A stretch of 33,077 nucleotides of DNA from positions 1 to 33,077 of the forward strand of contig JAEYZD010000073.1 of NCBI GenBank assembly GCA_023430725.1, written 5' to 3'. The translations under genes and the position numbers were made by a program. Every line of letters begins with the position of its first letter. The first letter of the stretch is position 1. A model generated the notes under the pieces. The model made no database searches, had not been told where the DNA came from, and saw only the letters and a program-made list of their open reading frames with translations. Below, piece after piece: positions 25,422-33,077 of the stretch. The DNA comes from Bacteroidota bacterium. GTDB lineage: Bacteria > Bacteroidota > Bacteroidia > Bacteroidales > VadinHA17.

Positions 25422-25453
25422 TTGCGATATACGTAGGTTATCCCTTACCTTTG
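25422..25453 (+). promoter_or_regulatory. promoter upstream of the AAA/DUF4143 gene
   Basis: TTG (25422-25424), 21 nt, then TACCTTTG (25446-25453): both elements and the spacing fit the Bacteroidota TTG-N17-23-TAnnTTTG consensus. This is the best complete promoter in the window. Transcription would start near 25460, leaving a leader of about 79 nt that contains the inverted repeat at 25488. Confidence 0.6.
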
Positions 25454-25487
25454 TACAATCAATAATAAAAATAACCTTGACATTAAA

Positions 25488-25508
25488 GCAAATATTGTCG
25501 ATATTTGC
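25488..25508. repeat. 21-bp inverted repeat in the leader of the AAA/DUF4143 gene
   Basis: GCAAATAT (25488-25495) and ATATTTGC (25501-25508) are perfect 8-bp arms around TGTCG. It lies between the predicted transcription start (about 25460) and the ATG at 25539. It could be a DNA operator or an RNA hairpin. It has no T run directly after it, so it is not a standard terminator. Confidence 0.7.
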
Positions 25509-25538
25509 CATGACTTTGTTACAAATGAATCAGGCGTC

Positions 25539-26900
25539 ATGATTTTCAAAAGATCGGCAACGGGAAATCTGGAGGTTTGGAGGAGAAATCCAAATAGGAA
25601 GCCACTCATAATCAGGGGTGCCAGGCAAACTGGCAAGACAACTCTTGTAAAGGAATTTGCAAAGTCTTATTCATTTCATATTTATCTGAATCTTGAAAAG
25701 TCTTCAGATAAGGATCTTTTCAACATTCATCTGGACGTAAATTCAATTGTGGAATCACTCTTCCTGGCTGCAAATATTCCAATATCATCAATAGGTGAAA
25801 CCTTGCTTTTTATTGATGAGATCCAGGAATCACCAGCAGCCATACAGATGTTGAGGTATTTTTACGAGGAGTTTCCCAGCCTTAGTGTGATTGCAGCCGG
25901 ATCACTTTTAGAGTTTGCTTTAAGAGAAGTGAAGAGCTTTCCTGTAGGGAGAGTCGAATACCTGTACGTGCACCCTCTGAATTTCGTTGAATATCTTGAA
26001 GCTCTTGACCATCAGCCGGCCTTGCATCAGTTGAATAAAATCCCGGTTGAGCCATATGCGCACAATGTATTACTGTCAATGTTTAACAGGTATGCCATAA
26101 TCGGGGGCATGCCGGAAGTCATAGGCGAATATCTTGAGACCGGAAGCATAACAGAATTACCGAAAGTTTATGAAAGCATTTGGGGAACGTACATAAATGA
26201 TGTGGAAAAATATGCCTCCAATGATACGGAGCGAAAGGTGATAAAGCACATAATGCGGACAGCTCCCCTTTATATAGATCAGCGAATCAAATTTCAGAAT
26301 TTTGGTCAGTCAAACTATAGATCAAGGGAGTCAGGTGAAGCTTTCCGGACTTTAAACGATGCTAAAATCATCCGGTTGATTTACCCGACAACCGATGTTG
26401 TTAGTCCTGTAAAGCCTGATTTACGTAAGTCGCCCCGTCTGCAATTTATGGATACGGGATTGATTAATTATGAGTTAGGAATTCAGGCTGGAATGCTCTC
26501 CTTCACAGATTTGAGCAACTCCTATAAAGGGGCTGTTGTTCCTCACCTTGTAATGCAGGAGGTGATTTCGCTGAATACAATCAATGATAAAAATCCGCAT
26601 TTTTGGGTTCGCGAGAAAAAGCAGTCCTCCGCTGAGGTGGATTTATTATTTACTTTCAGGGACAAGGTAATTCCAATTGAAATAAAATCAGGCCGTGAAG
26701 GCACGTTAAGGTCACTGCATCAGTTCATTGACCGATGTAATCACCCTTATGCGGTTAGATTGTATGCTGGAAAATTTGAGATCAGTAAAACAAGAACTAC
26801 CGGTGGCAAGCCCTTTCTGCTCATGAATATGCCTTATTATCTGGGAACCAAAATACCGGACTATATTGCTTACTTCGTAGAAAACTACCAACTTTCCTGA
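25539..26900 (+). CDS. AAA ATPase with DUF4143 domain
   Basis: A 453-aa ATPase of the AAA_14/DUF4143 family. Walker A is GARQTGKTT (about 26-34), Walker B is LLFIDEIQES (about 89-98), and AAGSLLEFALRE follows as a sensor-like motif. The DUF4143 part occupies about 200-400 and contains SAEVDLLF and IPIEIKSG (about 364-385), which resemble a PD-(D/E)XK nuclease core; whether it cuts DNA is not known. Members are widespread, frequently strain-specific and often near mobile or defence genes, but their role is unresolved. The gene looks visibly richer in A and T than its neighbours, consistent with later acquisition. It has its own promoter, and its leader holds an inverted repeat and a tiny reading frame whose stop overlaps this start codon. 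Confidence 0.92.
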   Translation: MIFKRSATGNLEVWRRNPNRKPLIIRGARQTGKTTLVKEFAKSYSFHIYLNLEKSSDKDLFNIHLDVNSIVESLFLAANIPISSIGETLLFIDEIQESPAAIQMLRYFYEEFPSLSVIAAGSLLEFALREVKSFPVGRVEYLYVHPLNFVEYLEALDHQPALHQLNKIPVEPYAHNVLLSMFNRYAIIGGMPEVIGEYLETGSITELPKVYESIWGTYINDVEKYASNDTERKVIKHIMRTAPLYIDQRIKFQNFGQSNYRSRESGEAFRTLNDAKIIRLIYPTTDVVSPVKPDLRKSPRLQFMDTGLINYELGIQAGMLSFTDLSNSYKGAVVPHLVMQEVISLNTINDKNPHFWVREKKQSSAEVDLLFTFRDKVIPIEIKSGREGTLRSLHQFIDRCNHPYAVRLYAGKFEISKTRTTGGKPFLLMNMPYYLGTKIPDYIAYFVENYQLS

Positions 26901-26929
26901 ACAAGACTTATCAGAGTTTATACACTGTA

Positions 26930-27700
26930 ATGAGATTAACCCGGACACAACTGAAGGCGTTCCTTGACCAAAAGGTTGAGCTGTACAACAGGCCATCATT
27001 CATTGGGCTTGACCCTATAAGCATACCGCATCGGTTTGCCGGAAAGGAAGATATCGAGATTGCCGGGTTTCTGGCGGCAACAATAGCATGGGGCAACAGG
27101 GTAGCGATACTCCGGAGTGCAGACAGGATGCTGGCCCATATGGGCGACTCCCCATATGATTTTGTGATCAACCACCGCGAAAGGGACCTCAAGGGTATTG
27201 ACGGCTGCATTCACCGGACCTACTTTGCCGAGGACTTCATCTACTTCATTGAAGCACTGAAATACATTTATCTTGAGAAGGGGGGGATGGAGGCTGTTTT
27301 CGCCAGGTATCAGACCGGGGATTCTTTGCAGCCGGCCATACATGAGTTCGGGAAAATCTTCTTTGAGCTGCCGCATAACCCCAGAACCCGCAGGCATCTC
27401 TCTGACCCGTATAAGGGGTCTGCAGCCAAACGGATAAATATGTTCCTGAGGTGGATGGTCCGCAGGGATGACCGGGGTGTCGATTTCGGTTTGTGGCAGT
27501 CCATATCCCCTTCTGTGCTCTCCTGTCCGCTGGATGTACATTCAGGAAATGTTGCGCGTAAGCTGGGGCTGCTAACCCGGAAACAGAGTGATGCAAAAGC
27601 GGTGGCAGAGCTTGATTCTTCCCTCCGTGAGATGGACCCAGCCGACCCGGTTAAGTACGATTTCGCCCTGTTTGGCCTGGGGGTTTTTGAACACTTCTAA
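26930..27700 (+). CDS. TIGR02757 family protein (DUF2400)
   Basis: A 256-aa protein of the TIGR02757/DUF2400 family, common in Bacteroidota and of unknown function. Recognisable family stretches are RPSFIGLDPISIPHRF near the N-terminus, FLAATIAWGNR, KRINMFLRWMVR with D-x-GVDFGLW after it, and LDVHSGNVARKLGLL. The sequence is basic and largely helical, with no signal peptide or membrane segment, so it is probably cytoplasmic; the later half recalls HhH-GPD DNA glycosylase-like helices but I see no catalytic evidence. It starts 29 nt after the AAA/DUF4143 gene, and its base composition resembles the core genes upstream more than that gene. It converges with the metal operon at its 3' side. Confidence 0.87.
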   Translation: MRLTRTQLKAFLDQKVELYNRPSFIGLDPISIPHRFAGKEDIEIAGFLAATIAWGNRVAILRSADRMLAHMGDSPYDFVINHRERDLKGIDGCIHRTYFAEDFIYFIEALKYIYLEKGGMEAVFARYQTGDSLQPAIHEFGKIFFELPHNPRTRRHLSDPYKGSAAKRINMFLRWMVRRDDRGVDFGLWQSISPSVLSCPLDVHSGNVARKLGLLTRKQSDAKAVAELDSSLREMDPADPVKYDFALFGLGVFEHF

Positions 27701-27748
27701 GCCCGGTACCTGATACCCGCCTTAATAGTAGTTATTACGCGAGGATAC

Positions 27749-28396
27749 CTAATCTGCTTCACAGTGTTCACCACAACTGCAACTCTTCCCTTTCGCCTTT
27801 TCGAATGCTTCCCTGCCTTCTGATACTGAAAAGTAAATAAGGCCTGCAGCCCCGATTGCATCAGCATAGGCAAATCCGGTAAATTCATAGACAAGACTTG
27901 ATACAAGCAGCACTACTGACATGTATACACATACCCTGGTGCAATTGGCATCGGAAATTATAGGTTCGGAATGAAGCTTTTTGCCGATGCTTTTTTTTGC
28001 ATTCATAAGCCAGATCATCACGGCAATTGATATCAGTGAAATCACTATTCCCCAGATTGTTGTTTCCGGTTTGTGTTTATAAATGATATTCAGTATAATA
28101 CCTGCAAGCAGTCCTGCTGACAACAGATAGAATGCAGTACCTGTAATCTTCAGGGCTGTTATTTCGAACCTGCTCTTCGGGCTGTCAGGATTCTGCCTTA
28201 TCCGCGTTATCATAATTGCAATTCCGATTCCGGACAGCACTTCGATAAAACTGTCAGCACCGAAACCAAACAGACTAAGCGTCTCATCCGCATAACCCAA
28301 AGCCATTGATACCACTCCTTCAATAATGTTGTAAAAAATGGTAAACAGGCTTAACCAGAATGCCCTTTTATAGAATTTCTGTTCTTTTTCTTCCAT
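27749..28396 (-). CDS. short six-helix CDF-like cation transporter with Cys-based metal motifs
   Basis: A 215-aa inner-membrane protein resembling the transmembrane half of cation diffusion facilitators. Six helices can be drawn (about 13-34, 40-66, 84-106, 113-131, 152-174, 177-194). Compared by eye with E. coli YiiP, helix 2 has D48-S-F-I-E52 where YiiP has DxxxD. Helix 5 has C152-T-R-V-C156 where YiiP has HxxxD. The helix 5-6 region (YADAIGAAGLIYFSVSEG) aligns well with YiiP. The usual C-terminal cytoplasmic metal domain is missing; instead the protein ends in CSCGEHCEAD. This points to a soft metal ion such as copper, silver or mercury, but the ion is inferred only. It is last in the metal-export operon, 11 nt after the czcC-type gene. 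Confidence 0.8.
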   Translation of the reverse strand: MEEKEQKFYKRAFWLSLFTIFYNIIEGVVSMALGYADETLSLFGFGADSFIEVLSGIGIAIMITRIRQNPDSPKSRFEITALKITGTAFYLLSAGLLAGIILNIIYKHKPETTIWGIVISLISIAVMIWLMNAKKSIGKKLHSEPIISDANCTRVCVYMSVVLLVSSLVYEFTGFAYADAIGAAGLIYFSVSEGREAFEKAKGKSCSCGEHCEAD

Positions 28397-28407
28397 AAGT
28401 CAAATCC

Positions 28408-29583
28408 CTACTGGTATCTGTATAGTTCAATAATGGTCTCATTAAGACTCTTTTCTATGTCCAGTATTTTATTAAAACTTTCATAATAGACAGTTAGTTC
28501 AAAATAATATTCAGCAAGCGAAAGCTCTCCGTTGTCCAGGGCTTTCTGCAGCAAGGCAGAATTATTGAATTTTTGAAGATTGGTTCTATAATCATCCAGG
28601 CTGTTTTGCAGACTGACTGCCTTTGTATGCAGTGCCTTAAGGTTATTATAGAATTGCTGTCTGTTGTCGCTCTCAGCACTTTGCACTGCAAAAGTCTTTG
28701 CCTTGGCATATTTCACGGCATTTTTGTTTTCCAGTAATGGGATTGACAGACCTACTGCTACTCCCCGGAACTGCTCCCCGACAACATCCTCACTCATGTA
28801 CCCGGCCTGTATTTTGGGAAGCCCCATTGCTGCATTTAATTTTTCATTCTTCTGACTGATTGAGATTTCCTGATTCAGCCATCGCAACACAGGATTGTTT
28901 TTTTCAGCATCAGCATACCACTGTTCAAAGTCAACAGGCAGAGTCTGTAACGGGAAGATACTGTCATTGAATTCAACCGGTACGCCACCATTAAGGCTTT
29001 TTAGTTCGGCAAGCAGGGAACTCCTTTCAATTTCACCGGACTCTGCATCTTTGATAATATTCAGCAGGTACACCTGAGCTTTGTTGAAATCAATGATTCC
29101 TGTCTCGCCGGCTTCAAATTTTGATTTGTACGAATCCGCTATTTTCCGGGCGTTGCCAATTCTTCGCCGGAGCTCATTTGACAGCATGTTCTGATAAATC
29201 AATTCATTGCATACAAGGCGGGTTTGTGTCAGAATTGATCTGTATTGTCTCTCATATTCCAGTTCCACCTGGACATTCCTCTGTTCCGAAATCTGATTCC
29301 TGTAAGCGTAGGCTGACGGGAAATCGAATGACTGCACTAAGCTTATATCCTTTCGGTTACCGATGCTTTCCGGGCTGCCCCAGAGGTAGTTGAATGCAAA
29401 TTCCGGATTCTCCGGGTATAGGCCGGTCTTATTGCCGATGCGTTCAGCGTCTGCACTTTTCCTGAGAGCGATGAGTGTTGTATTGTTCTTTTCCACCCCG
29501 GCAAGAATCATGTCAATATCCTGGGACAAAAGATTCGAACAGCCAAGTATTACTGTACCTATAAATATTATCAAGCGTTTCAT
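28408..29583 (-). CDS. TolC-family outer-membrane protein, CzcC/CusC type
   Basis: A 391-aa outer-membrane channel for the RND pump encoded just upstream. The signal peptide MKRLIIFIGTVILGCSNLLS may be cut before QD or, less likely, processed as a lipoprotein at the Cys of LGC. The mature protein has the long helices of the TolC family (ERIGNKTGLYPENPEFAF near the N-terminus; SIPLLENKNAVKYAKAKTFA in the second half, then a long Gln/Asn/Lys-rich helix). It is shorter than the other TolC protein in the window (494 aa), as is usual for CzcC-like proteins. Its ATG overlaps the RND pump stop (ATGA), indicating translational coupling. Confidence 0.88.
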   Translation of the reverse strand: MKRLIIFIGTVILGCSNLLSQDIDMILAGVEKNNTTLIALRKSADAERIGNKTGLYPENPEFAFNYLWGSPESIGNRKDISLVQSFDFPSAYAYRNQISEQRNVQVELEYERQYRSILTQTRLVCNELIYQNMLSNELRRRIGNARKIADSYKSKFEAGETGIIDFNKAQVYLLNIIKDAESGEIERSSLLAELKSLNGGVPVEFNDSIFPLQTLPVDFEQWYADAEKNNPVLRWLNQEISISQKNEKLNAAMGLPKIQAGYMSEDVVGEQFRGVAVGLSIPLLENKNAVKYAKAKTFAVQSAESDNRQQFYNNLKALHTKAVSLQNSLDDYRTNLQKFNNSALLQKALDNGELSLAEYYFELTVYYESFNKILDIEKSLNETIIELYRYQ

Positions 29584-32500
29584 AAATTGTCATTTTTTAA
29601 GATTCCCCGGGTCCTGAGTGCGCTGTAAACTATCGGGACTATGTAAATATTAAGCAGTGTAGAGGTTATCAGACCACCGAGAATAACTTTTGCCATAGGA
29701 CTTTGGATTTCATTTCCTGCCAGGTTTCCCTGCAGGGCCAGTGGAATCAGTGCAAGAGCGGCAGTCAGGGCTGTCATCAGGATCGGGTTAAGCCTGTCCG
29801 CAGAGCCTTTGGTTACTGTATCCGTCAATGAAGTGCCGCTTGCCTGCAGATGCTGGTAATGTGAAACCAGCAGTATCCCGTTTCTGGTAGCTATGCCAAA
29901 GAGCGTTATGAATCCGATGATTGCGGGGATACTCAGGATCCCTGATGTAAAGTAAATTGCAAATACGCCGCCGATTAAAGCCAATGGAAGATTCAATAGG
30001 ATAATTCCCGCCAGTTTGAAATTCTTGAATTCCTGAAATAGTAACAGGAAGATTATCACCAGGGCCAACAATGAAGTCAGCATAAGGGTCTGTGAGGCTT
30101 TTGCCTCACTCTCAAACTGACCGCCGTATTCAATTCTGTAGCCTTCGGGCAGGGTTACGGACTCATTGATATTTTTCTGAATATCCTGAACTGCTCCGCG
30201 CAAATCACGGCCTGCCACGTTTGCAGATACAACAATTTTCCGCTGAACATTCTCACGGCTGATTGAACTTGGCCCTGTCACTGACACGATATCAGCAACC
30301 TGTTCCAGCGGAACTTTCCTTCCGTCATAGGTGTCAATGAGCGCACTGCGAATGCCCTCTATGTTTTCCAGATAGTCCGTATCGAGCCGTAGAACGAGAC
30401 CAAAACTTCTCTGACCCTCATAGATATCCGCCAGTTTTTCTCCACCGAAGGCGACATCAACAAATTCGTTAAACTCGTGTATGGTTATTCCGTACTGAGC
30501 AAGCATGTCCCGGTTTGCCCTGATCTGTATCTGGGGAATTTCTATCTGCTGGTCAACATTTACATCAACAAGACCTTCAACATCAACGATTGAATTTTTT
30601 ATCTCATTACCAATGGAGAACATTTTATTGAGGTCTGAACCGAACAGCTTAATTGCAATATTTGCCCTTGTTCCTGAGAGCATATGGTCTATGCGGTGTC
30701 CAAGGGGCTGACCTACCGTAAATGCTATTCCGGGGATTCCTGATAAGGTACGCCGGACATCTGCCAGAAATTCCTCGCGGCTGCGGTTCTTCAGGGTAAA
30801 ATTTACATCAATTTCAGCACTGTTGGTTGTTTGCGAATGCTCATCGAGTTCTCCGCGTCCTGTTCTTCTTGCTGTACTTGATACTTCTGAGATGGACAAC
30901 AATTCAGTTTCGACAAGATTTCCCAGTTTGTTGCTTTCCTCAAGAGAAGTCCCCGGCTTCGTTATGACGGAAAGGGTTAATGATCCCTCATTGAATTCAG
31001 GAAGGAAGCTTCTTCCCATCGTGGACATCGCTATAAGTGCAACAAAAAATAATCCAAGGGTGGAAAGCACTATGGCTCTTTTATGGTTCAGTGACCAACT
31101 GAGAGATTTCTCATAGTAGTAGGACAGCTTTCGCACAAGCCATTTTTCCTTCTCATTCCTTGCCAGGTACCTGTCATCTGATAAAAGCATTTTTGACATT
31201 AACGGCGTAAGTGTCATTGCCACAACCATTGACACAAACAGAGACACTATGAAAGAGATTCCCAGCGGTTTTAACATTCTTCCTTCCATGCCCGAGAGAA
31301 AGAATAAGGGAATGAAGGCTACAATAATTATCATCGTGGCATTCAGGATCGAGGCTCTTATTTCTTTTGATGCCTCGAATACAACTGTAAAAGCGTCCTG
31401 TCGCAGTTCTATGGGTTTCTGACGGTTTTGACGAAGGCGTTTATATACATTCTCTACGTCAATAATTGCATCATCGACAAGAGCACCGATTGCAATGGCC
31501 ATCCCACCAAGGCTCATTGTATTTATATTTAAACCAAGCAGTCTCAGTACCAGAATTGCACCAAGCAGTGAAAGCGGAATTGCGAGCAGTGAAATGATTG
31601 TAGTTCTGAAACTACCCAGAAAGAGGAACAGAATCAATACAACGAATACTGCACCTTCCAGCAGTGCTTTTTGAACATTGCTGACAGATGTTTCAATGAA
31701 GTTTGCCTGCCGGAATATTTCTGTGTCCAGCTTAACATCAGCTGGCATTGTCTTTTGTAATGTTCTCAGGTTGTCTTCAATTCTCCGGGTTACATCAAGA
31801 GTATTTATGTGCGGTTGTTTGGAGATTGAAATAATAATCGCGGGTTTTGCATTTTCGGAAGCATATCCCATCTTAACCGCGCTGCCAATTTTTAATTCGG
31901 CAACATCATTTAACCTGACCGGTTTCCCGTTAACGGATTTGACATATGAATTACCTAAAATGCTTAAATCAGACGTCCTTGCAATACCTCTGACAACATA
32001 TTCATTGCCATACTGCCTTACGACACCTCCCGTCGAGTTTTGGCTGAGGCCTTTGCATACCTCTGCCAGTTCACTCATTGAAACCCTGTAGAATTTCATT
32101 TTCTGCGGGTTGGTAAGTACCTGGTATTGCTTATAGTCTCCGCCAATAATTGTCACCTGGGAGACCCCGCCGGTTGCAAGCAGCAATGGTTTAATATTCC
32201 ATTCTGCAATTGTCCTCAGATCCATCAGGCTTGTACTGTCAGCCTGGACTCCGATAAAAAATATTTCCCCCATTACGCTTGACTGTGGTGCCAGCACCGG
32301 CTGACCGACTCCAAGAGGCATCTGCGAGGTAACAGTAATGAGCTTTTCACTCACTATCTGACGTGCCCTGAAAATATCCGTACCCCAGTCAAACTCGACC
32401 CAGACAAAAGAGAAGCCCTGTGATGAAGCTGACCGGACCCTGCGCACTCCGGTTGCACCGTTCACTGAGGTTTCGATAGGGAATGTAACCATCCGTTCAA

Positions 32501-32681
32501 CCTCCTCTGATGCCATGCCGTGAGCATCGGTCATCACAACCACTGTCGGGGCGGTCAGGTCGGGAAATACATCCACGTCCATGTTTAATGCAGTTCTCGC
32601 TCCGAAAACCACAAGGACCGCTGAAAGCAAAATAATGAGATACTTATTGTTCAGCGAGAATTTTATGATATTGTTAATCAT
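29580..32681 (-). CDS. CusA/CzcA-family heavy-metal RND efflux pump
   Basis: A 1033-aa inner-membrane proton-driven pump of the heavy-metal-efflux RND group. It has the usual two halves, each with one helix, a large periplasmic loop and a helix bundle. The N-terminus is IIKFSLNNKYLIILLSAVLV, then DVDVFPDLTAPTV. The helix-4 proton-relay motif GALVDDAIIDVENVYKR (about 399-415) carries the D/D/E residues diagnostic of HME-RND pumps. HRIDHMLSGTRANIAIK lies in the second porter region near the site where CusA uses methionines. Metal specificity (Cu/Ag versus Co/Zn/Cd) is not decided by what I can see. It starts 14 nt after the adaptor gene and overlaps the czcC-type gene by 4 nt. Confidence 0.95.
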   Translation of the reverse strand: MINNIIKFSLNNKYLIILLSAVLVVFGARTALNMDVDVFPDLTAPTVVVMTDAHGMASEEVERMVTFPIETSVNGATGVRRVRSASSQGFSFVWVEFDWGTDIFRARQIVSEKLITVTSQMPLGVGQPVLAPQSSVMGEIFFIGVQADSTSLMDLRTIAEWNIKPLLLATGGVSQVTIIGGDYKQYQVLTNPQKMKFYRVSMSELAEVCKGLSQNSTGGVVRQYGNEYVVRGIARTSDLSILGNSYVKSVNGKPVRLNDVAELKIGSAVKMGYASENAKPAIIISISKQPHINTLDVTRRIEDNLRTLQKTMPADVKLDTEIFRQANFIETSVSNVQKALLEGAVFVVLILFLFLGSFRTTIISLLAIPLSLLGAILVLRLLGLNINTMSLGGMAIAIGALVDDAIIDVENVYKRLRQNRQKPIELRQDAFTVVFEASKEIRASILNATMIIIVAFIPLFFLSGMEGRMLKPLGISFIVSLFVSMVVAMTLTPLMSKMLLSDDRYLARNEKEKWLVRKLSYYYEKSLSWSLNHKRAIVLSTLGLFFVALIAMSTMGRSFLPEFNEGSLTLSVITKPGTSLEESNKLGNLVETELLSISEVSSTARRTGRGELDEHSQTTNSAEIDVNFTLKNRSREEFLADVRRTLSGIPGIAFTVGQPLGHRIDHMLSGTRANIAIKLFGSDLNKMFSIGNEIKNSIVDVEGLVDVNVDQQIEIPQIQIRANRDMLAQYGITIHEFNEFVDVAFGGEKLADIYEGQRSFGLVLRLDTDYLENIEGIRSALIDTYDGRKVPLEQVADIVSVTGPSSISRENVQRKIVVSANVAGRDLRGAVQDIQKNINESVTLPEGYRIEYGGQFESEAKASQTLMLTSLLALVIIFLLLFQEFKNFKLAGIILLNLPLALIGGVFAIYFTSGILSIPAIIGFITLFGIATRNGILLVSHYQHLQASGTSLTDTVTKGSADRLNPILMTALTAALALIPLALQGNLAGNEIQSPMAKVILGGLITSTLLNIYIVPIVYSALRTRGILKNDNL

Positions 32682-32695
32682 GATCCTGCGATTTG

Positions 32696-33077
32696 TTAAT
32701 GTACATGGCCTGAATGTGCATCAAGGGCGCCTGTAGCCTGGGAAAGTTTGATCAGGACTGCACCTTTTAATACAATGCGTTCATCATCAGTTAATCCACT
32801 GATAACCTCAGTCCGGATTCCATCTGTAGTTCCCGTTTTGATTTCACGTTTTTCAAACAGTTCGGGAGTGACCTGAACGAATACGAAAAAGTTCCCCTGT
32901 TCCTCAAGAACTGCCGAAACCGGAACAGTAAGAGCCTGCGAGTTTGAGATGGTTTTCAGGTATAACTCCACAAAACCGCCCGGAATAAAGCTGCCAACAT
33001 TATTTACCTGGATGGTGACCGGTATAAGGAAATTATCCGTTGTGGTTGTTTTCCCTACAGATAAGACTTTCCCGTTC
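32696..33077 (-). CDS. RND efflux periplasmic adaptor (CusB/CzcB type), C-terminal part, truncated by window edge
   Basis: The C-terminal 126 residues of a membrane-fusion adaptor, reading open to the right edge. It begins at the edge with N-G-K-V-L-S-V-G-K and contains IPVTIQVNN, SFIPGGFVELYLKT (beta-barrel part), then VPVSAVLEEQGNFFVFVQ and KREIKTGTTDGIRTEVISGL, the membrane-proximal domain pattern of CusB/CzcB. The GTG at 32971 is an internal Val codon, not a start. The tail is A-L-D-A-H-S-G-H-V-H, a possible metal-binding His cluster. It lies 14 nt upstream of the pump gene and completes the tripartite set; the promoter lies outside the window. Confidence 0.88.
   Translation of the reverse strand, partial: NGKVLSVGKTTTTDNFLIPVTIQVNNVGSFIPGGFVELYLKTISNSQALTVPVSAVLEEQGNFFVFVQVTPELFEKREIKTGTTDGIRTEVISGLTDDERIVLKGAVLIKLSQATGALDAHSGHVH

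Noticed and set aside
26996..27541. Minus-strand frame of 181 codons opposite the TIGR02757 gene
   Set aside because: The plus-strand frame matches a known family along its whole length; the opposite frame has no motif.
27701..27748. Terminator between the convergent TIGR02757 and CDF-like genes
   Set aside because: Only a 4-bp GGTA/TACC pairing and no T run on either strand.

Overview
The window looks like a chromosomal piece of a Bacteroidota bacterium, probably Bacteroidales or a related order. The evidence is a gliding-type (CHU_C/SprB-like) C-terminal secretion domain next to a PorP/SprF protein, a two-component-type propeller protein, a fused SecDF, and repeated matches to the Bacteroidota -7 promoter element TAnnTTTG. 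Strong Shine-Dalgarno sequences are rare. There are no rRNA, tRNA, CRISPR or insertion-sequence signals, and no gene-free stretch longer than about 160 bases.

Layout. 1-979: the 3' part of an NtrY-like membrane histidine kinase, cut by the left edge. 1061-11221 (+): five tightly packed genes with gaps of 2, 4, 16 and 2 nt. They encode a large Gly-rich, Ig-like-repeat surface protein with a type-B T9SS signal, a PorP/SprF partner, a PD40-propeller/PKD exported protein, an unrecognised exported protein, and a 1052-aa propeller/Y_Y_Y/transmembrane/SpoIIE phosphatase. This is the most interesting unit: it looks like a surface-display system with its own sensor output. 11222-15051 (-): rluB-like, era and der, then a small lipoprotein gene that probably has its own promoter. 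15142-16521 (+): a GlmM-type hexosephosphate mutase, divergent from rluB.

16683-21087 (+): a tripartite efflux operon (HlyD-type adaptor, MacB-type permease without its ATPase, TolC), preceded by a palindrome and a -7 element and closed by a clear terminator. 21234-24272: secDF with its own promoter and terminator. 24383-25395: tatA overlapping a LolD/MacB-type ABC ATPase by ATGA; this ATPase could serve the permease upstream. 25539-26900: a more A+T-rich AAA/DUF4143 ATPase gene with an interesting leader. 26930-27700: a TIGR02757 (DUF2400) protein.

27749-33077 (-): a heavy-metal export operon cut by the right edge. In transcription order it has a CusB/CzcB-type adaptor (C-terminal part), a CusA/CzcA-type RND pump, a CzcC-type TolC protein, and a short six-helix CDF-like transporter. 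In that last protein the usual metal-site residues of helix 5 appear to be replaced by Cys-xxx-Cys, and it ends in a Cys-rich tail.

Functions are assigned from motifs read by eye. No database search was run, and the A+T remarks are visual impressions, not measurements.
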